Shown here piece after piece: positions 33,718 through 43,368 of a DNA stretch of 64,000 nucleotides (its first letter is position 1; each line of letters starts with the position of its first letter). The stretch is from Neorhodopirellula pilleata. Lineage in GTDB: Bacteria; Planctomycetota; Planctomycetia; Pirellulales; Pirellulaceae. The stretch covers positions 189,346 to 253,345 of the forward strand of contig NZ_SJPM01000002.1 in assembly GCF_007859915.1 (NCBI RefSeq), written 5' to 3'. The notes beneath the pieces were generated by a model, which did not search any database, was not told where the DNA came from, and saw only the letters and a list, made by a program, of their open reading frames with translations. A program made the position numbers and the translations under genes.

Positions 33718-33724
33718 GACACTT

Positions 33725-33944
33725 GTAGGCTGGGTGGAGGAGGCTTTGCGACGAACACCCGGCATAGCGCCTTATTGGCTCGTGTTCGAAACTTCAACTT
33801 CAACCTACGCCTAGTCAAGCGAGCAACGCTCTTGGGTGTCTTCGCCCTGTGGAGGGAGCTAGGGCGAGTTTAGGTTTAAGTTTAAGTTTAGAAACACTGA
33901 GCGATCCAATGACGGGTCTTCGCTATCGCTGCGACCCAGCCTAC
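33725..33944. repeat. second composite palindromic element (TAGGCTGGGT hairpins with hexamer-like arrays)
   Basis: A TAGGCTGGGT...ACCCGGCAT hairpin (33725-33766) and an inverted ACGGGTCTTCGC...GCGACCCAGCCTAC hairpin (33909-33944) bracket three parts: an AACTTCAACTTCAACCTA stretch, a GCGAGCAACGCTC core, and TTTAGGTTTAAGTTTAAGTT units (about 33870-33890). This is the same modular order as 30047-30236. Confidence 0.85.
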
Positions 33945-34091
33945 GGGACGCTGGGAAATGGGCGATTGAATCGGCGGCCTTGTCAATAATTTTTGGCCTG
34001 GCATTCGCTCCACCGGTATGATGAGAGAGACGGAAAGGTCCGATATCCGGCACCCTTTCCAAATCAAAGTCAACCAATGGGAACCGAACAG

Positions 34092-34541
34092 ATGAATACG
34101 ACGTTTTTTAATAGAAAGTGGACGAGGTGGAGCCAAATGGCGGCCGTCGTCGCGGTTTGCTGGGTCCTCACTGTCGCGACCGAGCGGCCGGCCAACGCGC
34201 AGTCCTTGCCAGGGTATGGAACGGGTTACGGGTTCACCGGTGGCGTCGGATGGGGACAACTACCGAGCACTCCACCGAGCCAGGGAAGCGGGCTCCGCTC
34301 GCAGTTCAATTCAGGGCAAACGTACCGACTGCCCGCTCAATCGGGGTATCGCTACGGAGCCTATCGATACGGGTATCCGAACCGATACCCGCAACCGGTC
34401 TATTCACCCTACGGCTACGGGTATGGCAATTACGGCTATGGTGCCGTTCCGTATGGTTACGGCTATTTCAACAACGGCGTGCAACTGAACACCTATCCCG
34501 GCGGCGTGATTCAGACTTTCCAGGGAGTGCCGATTCGCTAA
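34092..34541 (+). CDS. secreted Tyr/Gly-rich low-complexity protein
   Basis: This 149-aa protein has a signal peptide (about 1-36, ending ERPANAQS). The mature part is dominated by Tyr, Gly and Pro in short repeats (YGTGYGF, YRYGAYRYGYPNRY, SPYGYGYGNYGYG). Starts at 34077 and 34092 are both possible. Such proteins may be structural or surface components, for example cross-linked through tyrosines, but no function is established. Confidence 0.7.
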   Translation: MNTTFFNRKWTRWSQMAAVVAVCWVLTVATERPANAQSLPGYGTGYGFTGGVGWGQLPSTPPSQGSGLRSQFNSGQTYRLPAQSGYRYGAYRYGYPNRYPQPVYSPYGYGYGNYGYGAVPYGYGYFNNGVQLNTYPGGVIQTFQGVPIR

Positions 34542-34546
34542 CACTT

Positions 34547-34656
34547 AGCATCGCGTGATCAACAAGTGATGGATTCTTAACGTGGCGTCGACTGAAAGTC
34601 GACGTTTCAGGGTTTGGCGACTGAAAGTCGCCACCACTTAATGTTCACGCGATGCT
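34547..34656. repeat. nested hairpins with 12-bp outer inverted repeat
   Basis: Outer arms AGCATCGCGTGA (34547-34558) and TCACGCGATGCT (34645-34656) enclose two back-to-back hairpins, GTCGACTGAAAGTCGAC and GGCGACTGAAAGTCGCC. It starts six bases after the Tyr-rich gene's stop and could end transcription of it and of the convergent antiporter gene. Confidence 0.85.
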
Positions 34657-34696
34657 TACTAACTTGTTTTGGCCAATCGGGGGACGGGCGAGGGCC

Positions 34697-36313
34697 TTAA
34701 TTTTCGGCCGAGCCGAGCATCCGCAACAACGCCATCGTGGCTTCGATTTCTTCGCTGATGATGTTATCGGCTCCCAGTCGTCGGAGCTTGCTGACGTTGG
34801 ATTGATATCGGCACCGTACGATCAACTTTGCTTCGCGATTGACCCGCCGGATCGCCCGGACGATTCGCATGGCGGCTTTGTCATCGGCGACACACACGAC
34901 GATCACCGACGATTGATCCGCTTCGGCGAGTTCCAGAATCTTCGGGTTGGTCGCGTCGCCCGCGATCGTCCGAAAACCGGCTTGGGCAAACGCGTGCAGA
35001 TTCATCGGACTGAAGTCGATCAGACAAACGTCTTTGCCCATCGTTTCGAATTGGGCCGCCACCCGAGTGCCGATCGGTCCGGCACCAATGACCGTCGTTC
35101 GATGCCCTTGAATCGAGACCGAAGTGTCGAGCCGAACCGAATCGTTCGCCTCGACCGGATCATGAATCTTTCTTAAGCCCCATTTCATCAACGGCGGTGT
35201 CAACAACAACGATCCGACGGCAATGGCGACGATCCGTTGATAATGAATCTCCGTCAACACGTTGGCTTCCAATCCGACGAGCGCCAATACGAATGCGAAC
35301 TCACCGACATGCGCTAACCCGATTCCCATCGCGAAGGAGTGACGCCAGTTCATTCCGGTCAAATGGAGAGCGACGGTGGCGGCGATCGCTTTGACAACGA
35401 TCAACGAGAACAACATTCCTCCGATCAATAGCGGTTCATTCCAGAACAACCGTGGATCGAGAATCAAGCCGAGGCCGACGAAGAACACAGCCGCAAAGGT
35501 TTCGCGGAACGGCAAGACCAACGCATCGATTTGCGAAGTCCAGCGGTTTCCGTTGAAAATCAAGCCAGCCGCGAACGCCCCCACCGCCGGGGGCAAGCCG
35601 ATGTGATAGGCGGCCAAGGTGACGCCTCCGAGCGAAACGATCGTGAACAAAATCACCATCTCGGGGCTGCGGTAACCGGCGAACCAGGGAATCAACCATC
35701 GGGCGAGCGCGTGACGCAAGGCGATGATGCTGATCACGAAAGCAAACGAGACACCCACCGTCGACGCGTATCGGGAAAACCCGGCTGCGGGTTGGTCGCC
35801 GGTGAGCATCGGTAAAATCAACAACAATGGCACCAAAGCGGCGTCTTGAAACAACAAGATGCCGATCGCCCGTTGCCCGTGGGGCTTTTGCACTTGCCCC
35901 CATTCAGAGAGCGATTTGAACACCAAAACGGTGGAGCTGAACGCCACCGCCGAGGCGATCAGGACGGACGATTGCCAGTCCATCTGCCAACTCATCAGTG
36001 CCGCCGAGACGGGAAGGATCACCAGCAACATCTGCACGGCACCGCCGATGACGAAGTTCCGTCCCAATCGTTTCAGTTCATCGATCGAAAATTCGAGACC
36101 GATCGAAAACAACAACAAAAACACACCCGCCTCGGCAAAATGCTCGAGTTCGTGGTTTTCGTCGAGCACCCAGCCGGAAATACCGCGACCCAGAACCGCG
36201 CCGACCAGCAAATATCCGATGAGAACCGACGATTTCAGCGATCGGCAGATCATGGCCGCGATCAACCCGGCGGTCAGGATTAGGAATAGGTCGTGGATCA
36301 GAGATTGCGTCAT
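34697..36313 (-). CDS. CPA2-family cation:proton antiporter with TrkA-N domain
   Basis: This 538-aa inner-membrane protein is related to KefB/KefC/YbaL. About 12 transmembrane helices cover residues 5-385 (LIGYLLVGAVLGRGISGWVL, GVFLLLFSIGLEFSIDELKR, PPAVGAFAAGLIFNGN). A cytosolic RCK/TrkA-N Rossmann domain starts at about 405 (VIGAGPIGTRVAAQFETMGK) and ends with CRYQSNVSKLRRLGADNIIS. Such proteins exchange K+ or Na+ for H+ under nucleotide control. It is divergent from lepA. Confidence 0.92.
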   Translation of the reverse strand: MTQSLIHDLFLILTAGLIAAMICRSLKSSVLIGYLLVGAVLGRGISGWVLDENHELEHFAEAGVFLLLFSIGLEFSIDELKRLGRNFVIGGAVQMLLVILPVSAALMSWQMDWQSSVLIASAVAFSSTVLVFKSLSEWGQVQKPHGQRAIGILLFQDAALVPLLLILPMLTGDQPAAGFSRYASTVGVSFAFVISIIALRHALARWLIPWFAGYRSPEMVILFTIVSLGGVTLAAYHIGLPPAVGAFAAGLIFNGNRWTSQIDALVLPFRETFAAVFFVGLGLILDPRLFWNEPLLIGGMLFSLIVVKAIAATVALHLTGMNWRHSFAMGIGLAHVGEFAFVLALVGLEANVLTEIHYQRIVAIAVGSLLLTPPLMKWGLRKIHDPVEANDSVRLDTSVSIQGHRTTVIGAGPIGTRVAAQFETMGKDVCLIDFSPMNLHAFAQAGFRTIAGDATNPKILELAEADQSSVIVVCVADDKAAMRIVRAIRRVNREAKLIVRCRYQSNVSKLRRLGADNIISEEIEATMALLRMLGSAEN

Positions 36314-36423
36314 TTGCCCAGTAGAATCTTCTTGCCCGAATCGGTCACGGTGGGTTCGCCATTGTCAATGGAAAAGAGTATCTTGCGCCAAAACGAGTCC
36401 ATTTTCGCTTTGAATCCCGACGT

Positions 36424-38223
36424 ATGAAACAAATTCGCAACTTTTGCATTATCGCTCACATCGACCACGGCAAGTCCACGTTGGCGGATCGTTTGATCCA
36501 AGCATGCGGCGGGATCACTCAACGGGAGTTCCACGACCAAATGCTTGATTCGATGGATATCGAGCGAGAGCGTGGGATCACGATCAAGAGCAACACCGTC
36601 ACGCTCAGCTACACGGCCAAGGACGGGCAAGAGTACCAATTGAACTTGATCGACACTCCAGGACACGTGGATTTTTCGCACGAGGTTCGGCGGTCCTTGA
36701 TGGCTTGCGAAGGCGCATTGATGGTCGTCGATGCTTCCCAAGGGGTGGAGGCGCAAACGGTCGCCAACTTGTACTTGGCGTTGGAGTACGACCTCCGGTT
36801 GTTGCCGGTGATCAATAAGATCGACTTGCCTGCCGCTGACGTCGAGCGGGTTCGTGAAGAAATCGATGAAGACCTTGGTTTGGATCCCTTTGCCGCGATT
36901 CCCGTGTCGGCGAAAACGGGTCAAGGGATCGACGATGTTCTCGAAGGCATTGTCGGATATCTACCGCCACCCAAAGGCGATCCGAAGGCGCCGCTGAAAG
37001 CATTGATATTCGATGCATTTTTTGACAAGTACCGTGGTGTGATCATGCAATGCCGGATCATGGAGGGAACGCTCAAGCCGAAGGACGAGATCCTTTTCAT
37101 GCACGCCCAACGTGAATTCAGTGTTGATGAACTCGGTTACAACCAGTTCAAATTGGTGCCTAAGAAACAGCTCGTTGCCGGCGAGGTCGGTTACATCGTT
37201 GCGGGAATCAAGTCGGTCCAAGACATCGAGATCGGCGATACCATTACGTCAATCAAAAATCCCGCCACCGATCCCATCCCCGGTTACCAACCGGCCCGGC
37301 AGGTCGTGTTCTCGTCGATCTATCCGATGAGTACTGACGAATACCAAGACCTCACCAAGGCTCTCGAAAAACTATCGATCAATGACGCCGCATTGACTTT
37401 CGAGAAAGACAGTTCGGCGGCTCTCGGATTCGGATTCCGCTGTGGCTTCTTGGGATTGTTGCACCTAGATGTCGTTCAAGAACGACTGGAACGCGAGTTC
37501 GATATCGGGTTGGTCATTTCGGCCCCGTCGGTCAAGTATCAACTCAATCTCAAAGACGGTTCGACGCTCGAAGTCGACAACCCGAGCCATTGGCCAGACC
37601 CCTCGACGATCGATTCGGCGAGCGAACCGTATATCCGGGCTCAGATCTTGATCCCCGAAGAGTACGTCGGACCGGTCATGGAGTTGTGTCGCGATCACCG
37701 CAGCGAAACGCAAACGATGAACTACCTCTCGGCCGGGCGCGTCGAAGTGACCAGCGAGATGCCGCTTGGCGAAGTGTTGTTTGATTTCTACAACAAACTA
37801 AAGATGATCACTCGCGGTTACGGTTCGTTCGATTACGTGCCGATCGAATACCGCAAAACCGATATTGTGAAAGTCGACATCCTCGTCAATCAAGAATCCG
37901 TCGATGCCCTCGCGTATCTCGTTCACCGAGAAAAGTCGCGGGCTCGGGCATTGCACTATTGCGAACAACTCGCCGATGCGATTCCCCGTCACCAGTTCAA
38001 AATCCCGATCCAAGGCGCGATCGGTGGAACCGTAATCGCTCGAGCCACGATCGCTGCGGTCCGCAAAGACGTGACAGCCAAATGCTACGGCGGCGATATC
38101 TCGCGTAAGAAAAAATTGCTCGAGAAACAAAAGAAAGGAAAAGCCAAGATGAAGCAATTCGGCAGCGTCACGATTCCGCAAAAAGCATTCATCTCGGTCC
38201 TACGAACGAATAAGGAAGCATAA
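36424..38223 (+). CDS. lepA: elongation factor 4 (LepA)
   Basis: This 599-aa GTPase acts on the ribosome as an assembly or back-translocation factor. The GTPase motifs are AHIDHGKST, GITIKSN, DTPGHVDF and NKIDLP. The later blocks are LGFGFRCGFLGLLHLDVVQE, PEEYVGPVMELCRDHR and the LepA-specific C-terminus KCYGGDISRKKKLLEKQKKG. Length is normal. It is monocistronic as far as can be seen. Confidence 0.97.
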   Translation: MKQIRNFCIIAHIDHGKSTLADRLIQACGGITQREFHDQMLDSMDIERERGITIKSNTVTLSYTAKDGQEYQLNLIDTPGHVDFSHEVRRSLMACEGALMVVDASQGVEAQTVANLYLALEYDLRLLPVINKIDLPAADVERVREEIDEDLGLDPFAAIPVSAKTGQGIDDVLEGIVGYLPPPKGDPKAPLKALIFDAFFDKYRGVIMQCRIMEGTLKPKDEILFMHAQREFSVDELGYNQFKLVPKKQLVAGEVGYIVAGIKSVQDIEIGDTITSIKNPATDPIPGYQPARQVVFSSIYPMSTDEYQDLTKALEKLSINDAALTFEKDSSAALGFGFRCGFLGLLHLDVVQERLEREFDIGLVISAPSVKYQLNLKDGSTLEVDNPSHWPDPSTIDSASEPYIRAQILIPEEYVGPVMELCRDHRSETQTMNYLSAGRVEVTSEMPLGEVLFDFYNKLKMITRGYGSFDYVPIEYRKTDIVKVDILVNQESVDALAYLVHREKSRARALHYCEQLADAIPRHQFKIPIQGAIGGTVIARATIAAVRKDVTAKCYGGDISRKKKLLEKQKKGKAKMKQFGSVTIPQKAFISVLRTNKEA

Positions 38224-38278
38224 TCAAAGCGGAATTTTGACCACGATTATGCAGTGTGCGAGCCTGCAGGGTTGTTGG

Positions 38279-39112
38279 TCAGAGGTTCATCGGCAATCGT
38301 AGCCCGTCGTAGGCCAGATGAATTCCCTCAGGCAATTCAGCGTCGGCGACCGGATGGTTTAAGTCGTGACAGATATGCGTCAGGTAAGCTTCTTGCGGTT
38401 GAACTTTTCGAATCACTTCGATCGCTTCGTCGACGCTGAAGTGCGTCGGGTGCGGTTGATATCGAAGAGCGTCGATGACAAGCGTCTTGACCCCTCGTAG
38501 TAGTTCGATAGACGATTCGGGTACCTCGTTGGTGTCGGTGCAGTAAGCAAAATCACCGATGCGAAAACCCAACACGTCAAAATAAGGTCCATGTTTGAGC
38601 GGTATAGGGATGACCTCTATGCCAAGAACTTCAAATGGAGTTCCGGTAATCGTGACGAAGTCAAGCTGCGGTGTCGAACCCGGATGTGTTGCCTCTCGGT
38701 CACTGAAGGCATAGTCATAAACTTTACGAATCCGCCGCTCGACGTGTGATTCGCAATAGAGGGGGACTCCATGGCCCAGACGAAACGGAAACAATCGAAG
38801 ATCGTCCAGCCCGAAAAGATGGTCAGTGTGTTCGTGAGTGAACAACACCGCGTGAATCAATGGAATTTTCTCACGCAGTAACTGAGTTCGTAAATCCGGT
38901 GGCGTGTCGACCAATAGATTTCCGGCGGGCAATCGAAACAGGATCGCGCAGCGGGTTCGATTATTCCGAGGATCGGTGCTGGTGCAGACTTCACAATCGC
39001 AACCCAGAGCAGGAATACCCACGCTGGTACCCGTTCCTAAGAAAACCACCTCAGGAAACACAGTGGCCTGATTCGGCGGCGATTCGGGATTGCTGGTTCG
39101 GGGGGTGTTCAT
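38279..39112 (-). CDS. metallo-beta-lactamase-fold hydrolase (PhnP-like)
   Basis: This 277-aa protein starts at MNTPRTSNP. It has FLGTGTSVGIPALGCDCEVC, a Cys pair as in PhnP-type phosphodiesterases, and the metal-binding motif THEHTDHLFGLDDL. Further ligands are in PIPLKHGPYFDVLGF and YCTDTNEVPE, and the final motif is AYLTHICHDLNH. The family hydrolyses cyclic phosphates or similar esters. No phn genes are nearby, so the substrate is open. Confidence 0.9.
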   Translation of the reverse strand: MNTPRTSNPESPPNQATVFPEVVFLGTGTSVGIPALGCDCEVCTSTDPRNNRTRCAILFRLPAGNLLVDTPPDLRTQLLREKIPLIHAVLFTHEHTDHLFGLDDLRLFPFRLGHGVPLYCESHVERRIRKVYDYAFSDREATHPGSTPQLDFVTITGTPFEVLGIEVIPIPLKHGPYFDVLGFRIGDFAYCTDTNEVPESSIELLRGVKTLVIDALRYQPHPTHFSVDEAIEVIRKVQPQEAYLTHICHDLNHPVADAELPEGIHLAYDGLRLPMNL

Positions 39113-39158
39113 GGCCAGAGATGGTACCGCAAACTCGACCGAACTGGCAGGGACCACC

Positions 39159-39419
39159 TCAACGTGGATCGGTCGACCGTCGATGTCGAACAGTCATCAC
39201 GAGCAGAATGATCGCCCCGATGACGGACCCAAACCAACCACTCGATTGAACTACGCTGCCTCCGCGAAGCAGGAACCCGATTGCACCGCCGATGAATGAG
39301 CCGGCGACGCCCAAGGCAATCGTTCGCACGCATCCCATCGGCTGAGAACCCGGGACGAGTGCCCGAGCGATCAGACCAACAAGAAACCCGAAAAGAACCC
39401 AGCCGATGATGGAAAACAT
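39159..39419 (-). CDS. GlsB/YeaQ/YmgE-type small membrane protein
   Basis: This 86-aa protein has three hydrophobic segments and the family pattern GWVLFGFLVGLIARALVPG, then GVAGSFIGGAIGFLL and a last span FGSVIGAIILLVM. Such 'transglycosylase-associated' proteins are stress-induced in enterobacteria; the function is not known. It lies three bases after a small hypothetical gene and upstream of the PhnP-like gene on the same strand. Confidence 0.9.
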   Translation of the reverse strand: MFSIIGWVLFGFLVGLIARALVPGSQPMGCVRTIALGVAGSFIGGAIGFLLRGGSVVQSSGWFGSVIGAIILLVMTVRHRRSTDPR

Positions 39420-39422
39420 GCG

Positions 39423-39614
39423 TTACCTTCGGTTCTTTCGGGCAACGGTTGCCTTCTTGTTGTTCTGTATCAAACGCGCCGCCGTCTCATCGCGATAAAG
39501 TTGGGTCGTCGTGGACTCTTCGGCTTCGGCAGGCTCCGAGGGGATCGGTTGGACAACAACCGGATGGCAAACGCCGTGAACGGTTTGAATGGGGATAGTC
39601 ATAGGTCGATTCAT
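39423..39614 (-). CDS. small hypothetical protein
   Basis: This 63-aa ORF (MNRPMTIPIQTVHGVCHPVV..., ending KKATVARKNRR) ends three bases before the GlsB-type gene. It has a basic C-terminus and no recognised family or strong ribosome-binding site. It may be a short leader or a real small gene. Confidence 0.4.
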   Translation of the reverse strand: MNRPMTIPIQTVHGVCHPVVVQPIPSEPAEAEESTTTQLYRDETAARLIQNNKKATVARKNRR

Positions 39615-39786
39615 GTTTTTAAGAGTGAATTTGCTTTGTTTGATCGCTCATGCGATGGCATTAGAAAGAGCATGTTGCGTGCCGTAAACATGCCCAACCG
39701 ATCACAATCCGACGTTTGAGTTTCCAGAGATCCCTTTTCATTCGAGCCGAAGTCCGTACCCGGCGGCGAATCGGTGATTCGAAAGG

Positions 39787-42700
39787 CTAATTAGCCATCC
39801 GTTGCTGCACGTCGGCTAATGCTTGATTGATCATCATCCGAACGCCGTAGAATCTTGAACGAGCTACTCTCGAATCGCCTTCCAGTGGTGCGATCGCGGT
39901 CAAGCAATTCTGTAGTTTAATTTGCATGTTCGGTAGGTTGACCGGATCAGTGTCTGATTCGTCGAAACGATTCCAACTCTGTTCCTCGCCACTGTCGACG
40001 GCGAGAGGATCGAGTTCGCCGTTGATCCGCTCGGCGATCATCTGGGCGGTCGTCAGTACGATCTTCGGCCGGCCCGCAAGGACAGCGGCACGTAATCGAA
40101 ACATGGCGAGGTCTTTTTCGCTCAAATAAGGAATGCAACTTTCAAGTAACTTCAGATTTTCCTGGCCACGACTACGAACCGATCCGGACGAAGGATCGAT
40201 TTCTCGCCACTGAACACGCAGGATCGCGGCGGTTCCAAAAACAGGATTTTCCACCGAAAACCGAGCGAGTTTGTCGTCGATCGCTTTCATTTTGGAATAG
40301 TCTTTTTCCCGCATCGCTTCGATCGCTTCGGCGATCGCGCTGTAGGGAGATCGCAGTTGTTCAATCACAGAGGCACTCAAGTTTCGCAACGATTCTTGAT
40401 CTGAATCGTTGGCCGATACGCTCTCCCGCATGACCAAGTACTGGTTCACCCAAGCCGGTTGATATGAGGGGTCCGCGCTGGTGCTGAGTTGAAAGTGGTG
40501 AAGTGCCTTCTCGAGTTCTTTGTTCGCCAACGCAAGATAACCTTGGGCAAACTCGCGGCGCGAAAGATCATCAATCGTTGCAAGCAATCGTTCTGCATTG
40601 CGGTCGCGACCGGCCGCGAAACGGCGAAGAAGGATCGCAAGACGAGCATCGGAATCGAAGGTTCGACCGATTGTTGACTCTCTTACCAACGGATCATATT
40701 CATTGATGGCCTCGGTAATCTTGTTCTTGTTTCGTTCGTGCTCGTCAGATCGAATCCGTTTCATCGCCAGCAGATTGTTGTTATCGGTGGTGATCGGTGC
40801 GTTCTCGCTGAGTCGCCGCAACCCTTCATCGTCGAGCGCTAAAGCGGCGACGAGAGCGTGGGAATGATTGAGTCCCATTTGTCGATACAAAGCTCGATCC
40901 GACATGGAACGGCACACGGCATAAAGCTCGCGTCCATTTTTCTGCGTCCAATCGATGGAAGAACGCAACCCCACAAACAATAACGCCGATTCGTTTGGTT
41001 GAAACAAGGCGATGTGTTCGAACACGTCACCCATCGTAGCCGCTAAAGACCGGAAAAGATCTAAATCGACGAATTGTCGATCCATCCACAGCACGAACAC
41101 GCCTTGATCGGTCAAGTGATCACAGGCCAGTTGAGCAAACTCACGCGTGTAGAGGTGCGATGCGCCCGCTGTCCATGGGTGCGAAGGTTGGGAAACGATG
41201 ATGTCGTATTTCCTCTGCGTTAACGCTAAACCGCTGCGTCCGTCATTCAGGATGATCCGAATGCGATGGTCGGTAATGGGATCTCGTTGCCTGAGTGGCG
41301 CGACGATCCGATTGGCTTGGATCATGCCTTCTTCGAGCTCAAACACATCGATCTCGCGTACCGAATCCGGTGCATGGGCCGGCGCGACACCGCCTCCAAA
41401 ACCCACCACAAGCATCGTTTCGGCTTCGGGAAACAGCGATGCCGGTAAAACGCCCAACCAATTTGTCGTGCGTTTCCAGTTGAACATCGATCCCTTGGGG
41501 CTGGCCGTCGCCTCGGGCAATCCATTGGTCGACATTAGGAAAGCGCCCGCTTGATTGTGTATGGTGACGGTGGCCGATCGACCCGTGTGAACGAAGGTCA
41601 ATTGGCCGCCACGTACATAGTTTTCAAACGAGCTGACTCGCAATAGTTCCGACGGTTGTGTCGGAAACGCCCATCCACCGACCAAAACAATGATCGCGAT
41701 CAAGGCGAAGTGATTCTTGGGGATTTGGGACCAAAACAGGAAACACGCCGCGATGATGAGGTTACCCATCATGGCAACAATAAGAGTCGTTTGGTAATTG
41801 CTCATCGGTAACAAGTAAGTTCCCGTGATGAACGCGCCGATGACACTGCCGATCGTTCCGCACGCGTACACCTTCGCCGAAGAACCCGCCGCGTCGTGTT
41901 CACCACGGGCGTGGATTCGGATCGCCCAAGGGAAACTCATTCCGATCGCGATTGCGGGAGGAACCAACAAAAGCACGCTGAACAACACCCGAGGAACCGA
42001 TTCGGTTTGCCTTACCAGAGATAACTCATTGATCCACCCGGCCAAGGATTCCAATCCGTACCAAGAACCCAACGCGAGCAACGCTGTGAAACACTGAGCG
42101 TAGAAAAACCCCCGCGAAGCGACGTGTCGGTCGGGAGCCAAACGGGCCGCGATCGCCCCGCCGATCGTGATCCCGGTCAGAAACGCCGCCAACATCGACG
42201 CGAACGCGAACAACGATCCGCCCAACACATGGCCGAGCATCCGCGTGAACAAGATCTCGTAAACAAAGGAAACAGCGCCGCTGCAACCAATCAATAACAA
42301 TACCCAGTCCGCCGCCGGCAACGACCCCGCCGGCATCCGTGTTCCCGGAGGCTCGGGTGATTCTCCTGCCCGACCGGCCGTCGAGCGGATCGGTTCCTGC
42401 TCCGATCGGGCGGTGGAGATCGATGTGGGACGTAAAATCAACGCGACGATCAAAAACACCAAGACGTTGATAGCGACGCCGACCAGGATCGTCCGGAACA
42501 GACCCAAGTGCGGCAAACAAACGAAAGCGGCCAATAAAGTACCCATGACCGCCCCGAGCGTATTGATCGCGTAGAGTGCCCCGATTCGTTTTCCCAGGTG
42601 CGCGTCTTGGTAAACGACATGCTTGGACAACATCGGCAACGTCGCGCCCATCATCGTCGTGGGCAAGATCGTCGCCAAAAAAGCACCACCAAAAGCAAAC

Positions 42701-43086
42701 GAGATCTGGCTGAAATCACCCGCATCGGGAGGCGCGTCCGCACCGCCGTACAAGCCGATCTGCACATAACGGACGGCCCACAACACCGTCGGAACCAACA
42801 ATGCCGTCGCCGCAATGCCTAGTTCCAAGATCCCGTACACCAACAACGGTCGCGACGCCAAACGTCCATTTCGATCGCGAGACAACCACCAACCGGCAAG
42901 CAGCGACCCCAACGCTAGTCCGCCCATGTAGGTGCTCAAAACGATCGCGAGTGATTGTTCGGACGTACCGAACTGGATCGAGAACAGTCGCAGCCAAACG
43001 GTTTCATACAGCAACGCCGCAAACCCGCTCAACCAAAAACAAACCGCTACGACCAAAAAGGTGTCGGGACTCTGTTTCATACTCAC
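39787..43086 (-). CDS. MFS-like/spermidine synthase-like fusion with TPR tail
   Basis: This 1099-aa protein has about 13 transmembrane helices at residues 8-475, built as in fused MFS/spermidine-synthase proteins (FLVVAVCFWLSGFAALLYET, FATILPTTMMGATLPMLSKH). A Rossmann methyltransferase/spermidine-synthase-like domain at about 500-730 follows (MLVVGFGGGVAPAHAP, RIILNDGRSGLALTQRKYDI, SQPSHPWTAGASHLYTREF). A helical TPR-like C-terminal region covers about 800-1095. No separate decarboxylase or putrescine gene is nearby, so polyamine synthesis is not shown. Many such fusions are uncharacterised. Confidence 0.88.
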   Translation of the reverse strand: MSMKQSPDTFLVVAVCFWLSGFAALLYETVWLRLFSIQFGTSEQSLAIVLSTYMGGLALGSLLAGWWLSRDRNGRLASRPLLVYGILELGIAATALLVPTVLWAVRYVQIGLYGGADAPPDAGDFSQISFAFGGAFLATILPTTMMGATLPMLSKHVVYQDAHLGKRIGALYAINTLGAVMGTLLAAFVCLPHLGLFRTILVGVAINVLVFLIVALILRPTSISTARSEQEPIRSTAGRAGESPEPPGTRMPAGSLPAADWVLLLIGCSGAVSFVYEILFTRMLGHVLGGSLFAFASMLAAFLTGITIGGAIAARLAPDRHVASRGFFYAQCFTALLALGSWYGLESLAGWINELSLVRQTESVPRVLFSVLLLVPPAIAIGMSFPWAIRIHARGEHDAAGSSAKVYACGTIGSVIGAFITGTYLLPMSNYQTTLIVAMMGNLIIAACFLFWSQIPKNHFALIAIIVLVGGWAFPTQPSELLRVSSFENYVRGGQLTFVHTGRSATVTIHNQAGAFLMSTNGLPEATASPKGSMFNWKRTTNWLGVLPASLFPEAETMLVVGFGGGVAPAHAPDSVREIDVFELEEGMIQANRIVAPLRQRDPITDHRIRIILNDGRSGLALTQRKYDIIVSQPSHPWTAGASHLYTREFAQLACDHLTDQGVFVLWMDRQFVDLDLFRSLAATMGDVFEHIALFQPNESALLFVGLRSSIDWTQKNGRELYAVCRSMSDRALYRQMGLNHSHALVAALALDDEGLRRLSENAPITTDNNNLLAMKRIRSDEHERNKNKITEAINEYDPLVRESTIGRTFDSDARLAILLRRFAAGRDRNAERLLATIDDLSRREFAQGYLALANKELEKALHHFQLSTSADPSYQPAWVNQYLVMRESVSANDSDQESLRNLSASVIEQLRSPYSAIAEAIEAMREKDYSKMKAIDDKLARFSVENPVFGTAAILRVQWREIDPSSGSVRSRGQENLKLLESCIPYLSEKDLAMFRLRAAVLAGRPKIVLTTAQMIAERINGELDPLAVDSGEEQSWNRFDESDTDPVNLPNMQIKLQNCLTAIAPLEGDSRVARSRFYGVRMMINQALADVQQRMAN

Positions 43087-43116
43087 CTTCCCGTTTTACG
43101 CCACCATGGTGGGAAC

Positions 43117-43282
43117 CGATCGGCTTCTTAGGCGGTCGTCCACGCGGGCGAAGGGTCATTTCAAGATCAAACCGTCGGGCGACGGACTCCACCCAGTTTT
43201 CATGACCCAAAGGGCTGCCACGGTTGAGGGCGTGATAGATGATATCACCTTGGTCGGCTCGCGTGGGACGTGGCACGCACAT
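43117..43282 (-). pseudogene. internally deleted RAYT transposase relic
   Basis: The minus-strand frame begins CVPRPTRADQGDIIYHALNR, the typical N-terminus of an IS200-like RAYT. It then runs directly into GHENWVESVARRFDLEMTLR followed by PRGRPPKK, the typical C-terminus. The middle of about 150-180 residues with the HUH and YIHLNP motifs is missing. Its subfamily differs from the intact copy at 228-1202. The frame stays open into the MFS gene start region, but homology ends near 43117. Confidence 0.75.
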
Positions 43283-43368
43283 ACGCTAATCGTTCGGAAA
43301 GTGCCGGTAAGGAGTCCTGACACCTTTTTGAGCTGGTCAAGTTTGTGCTAGGCGATCACACTGATGCG

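Noticed and set aside
43004..43116. Extension of the RAYT relic frame
   Set aside because: Similarity to RAYT ends after RGRPPKK; the rest is the complement of the MFS gene start and flank.
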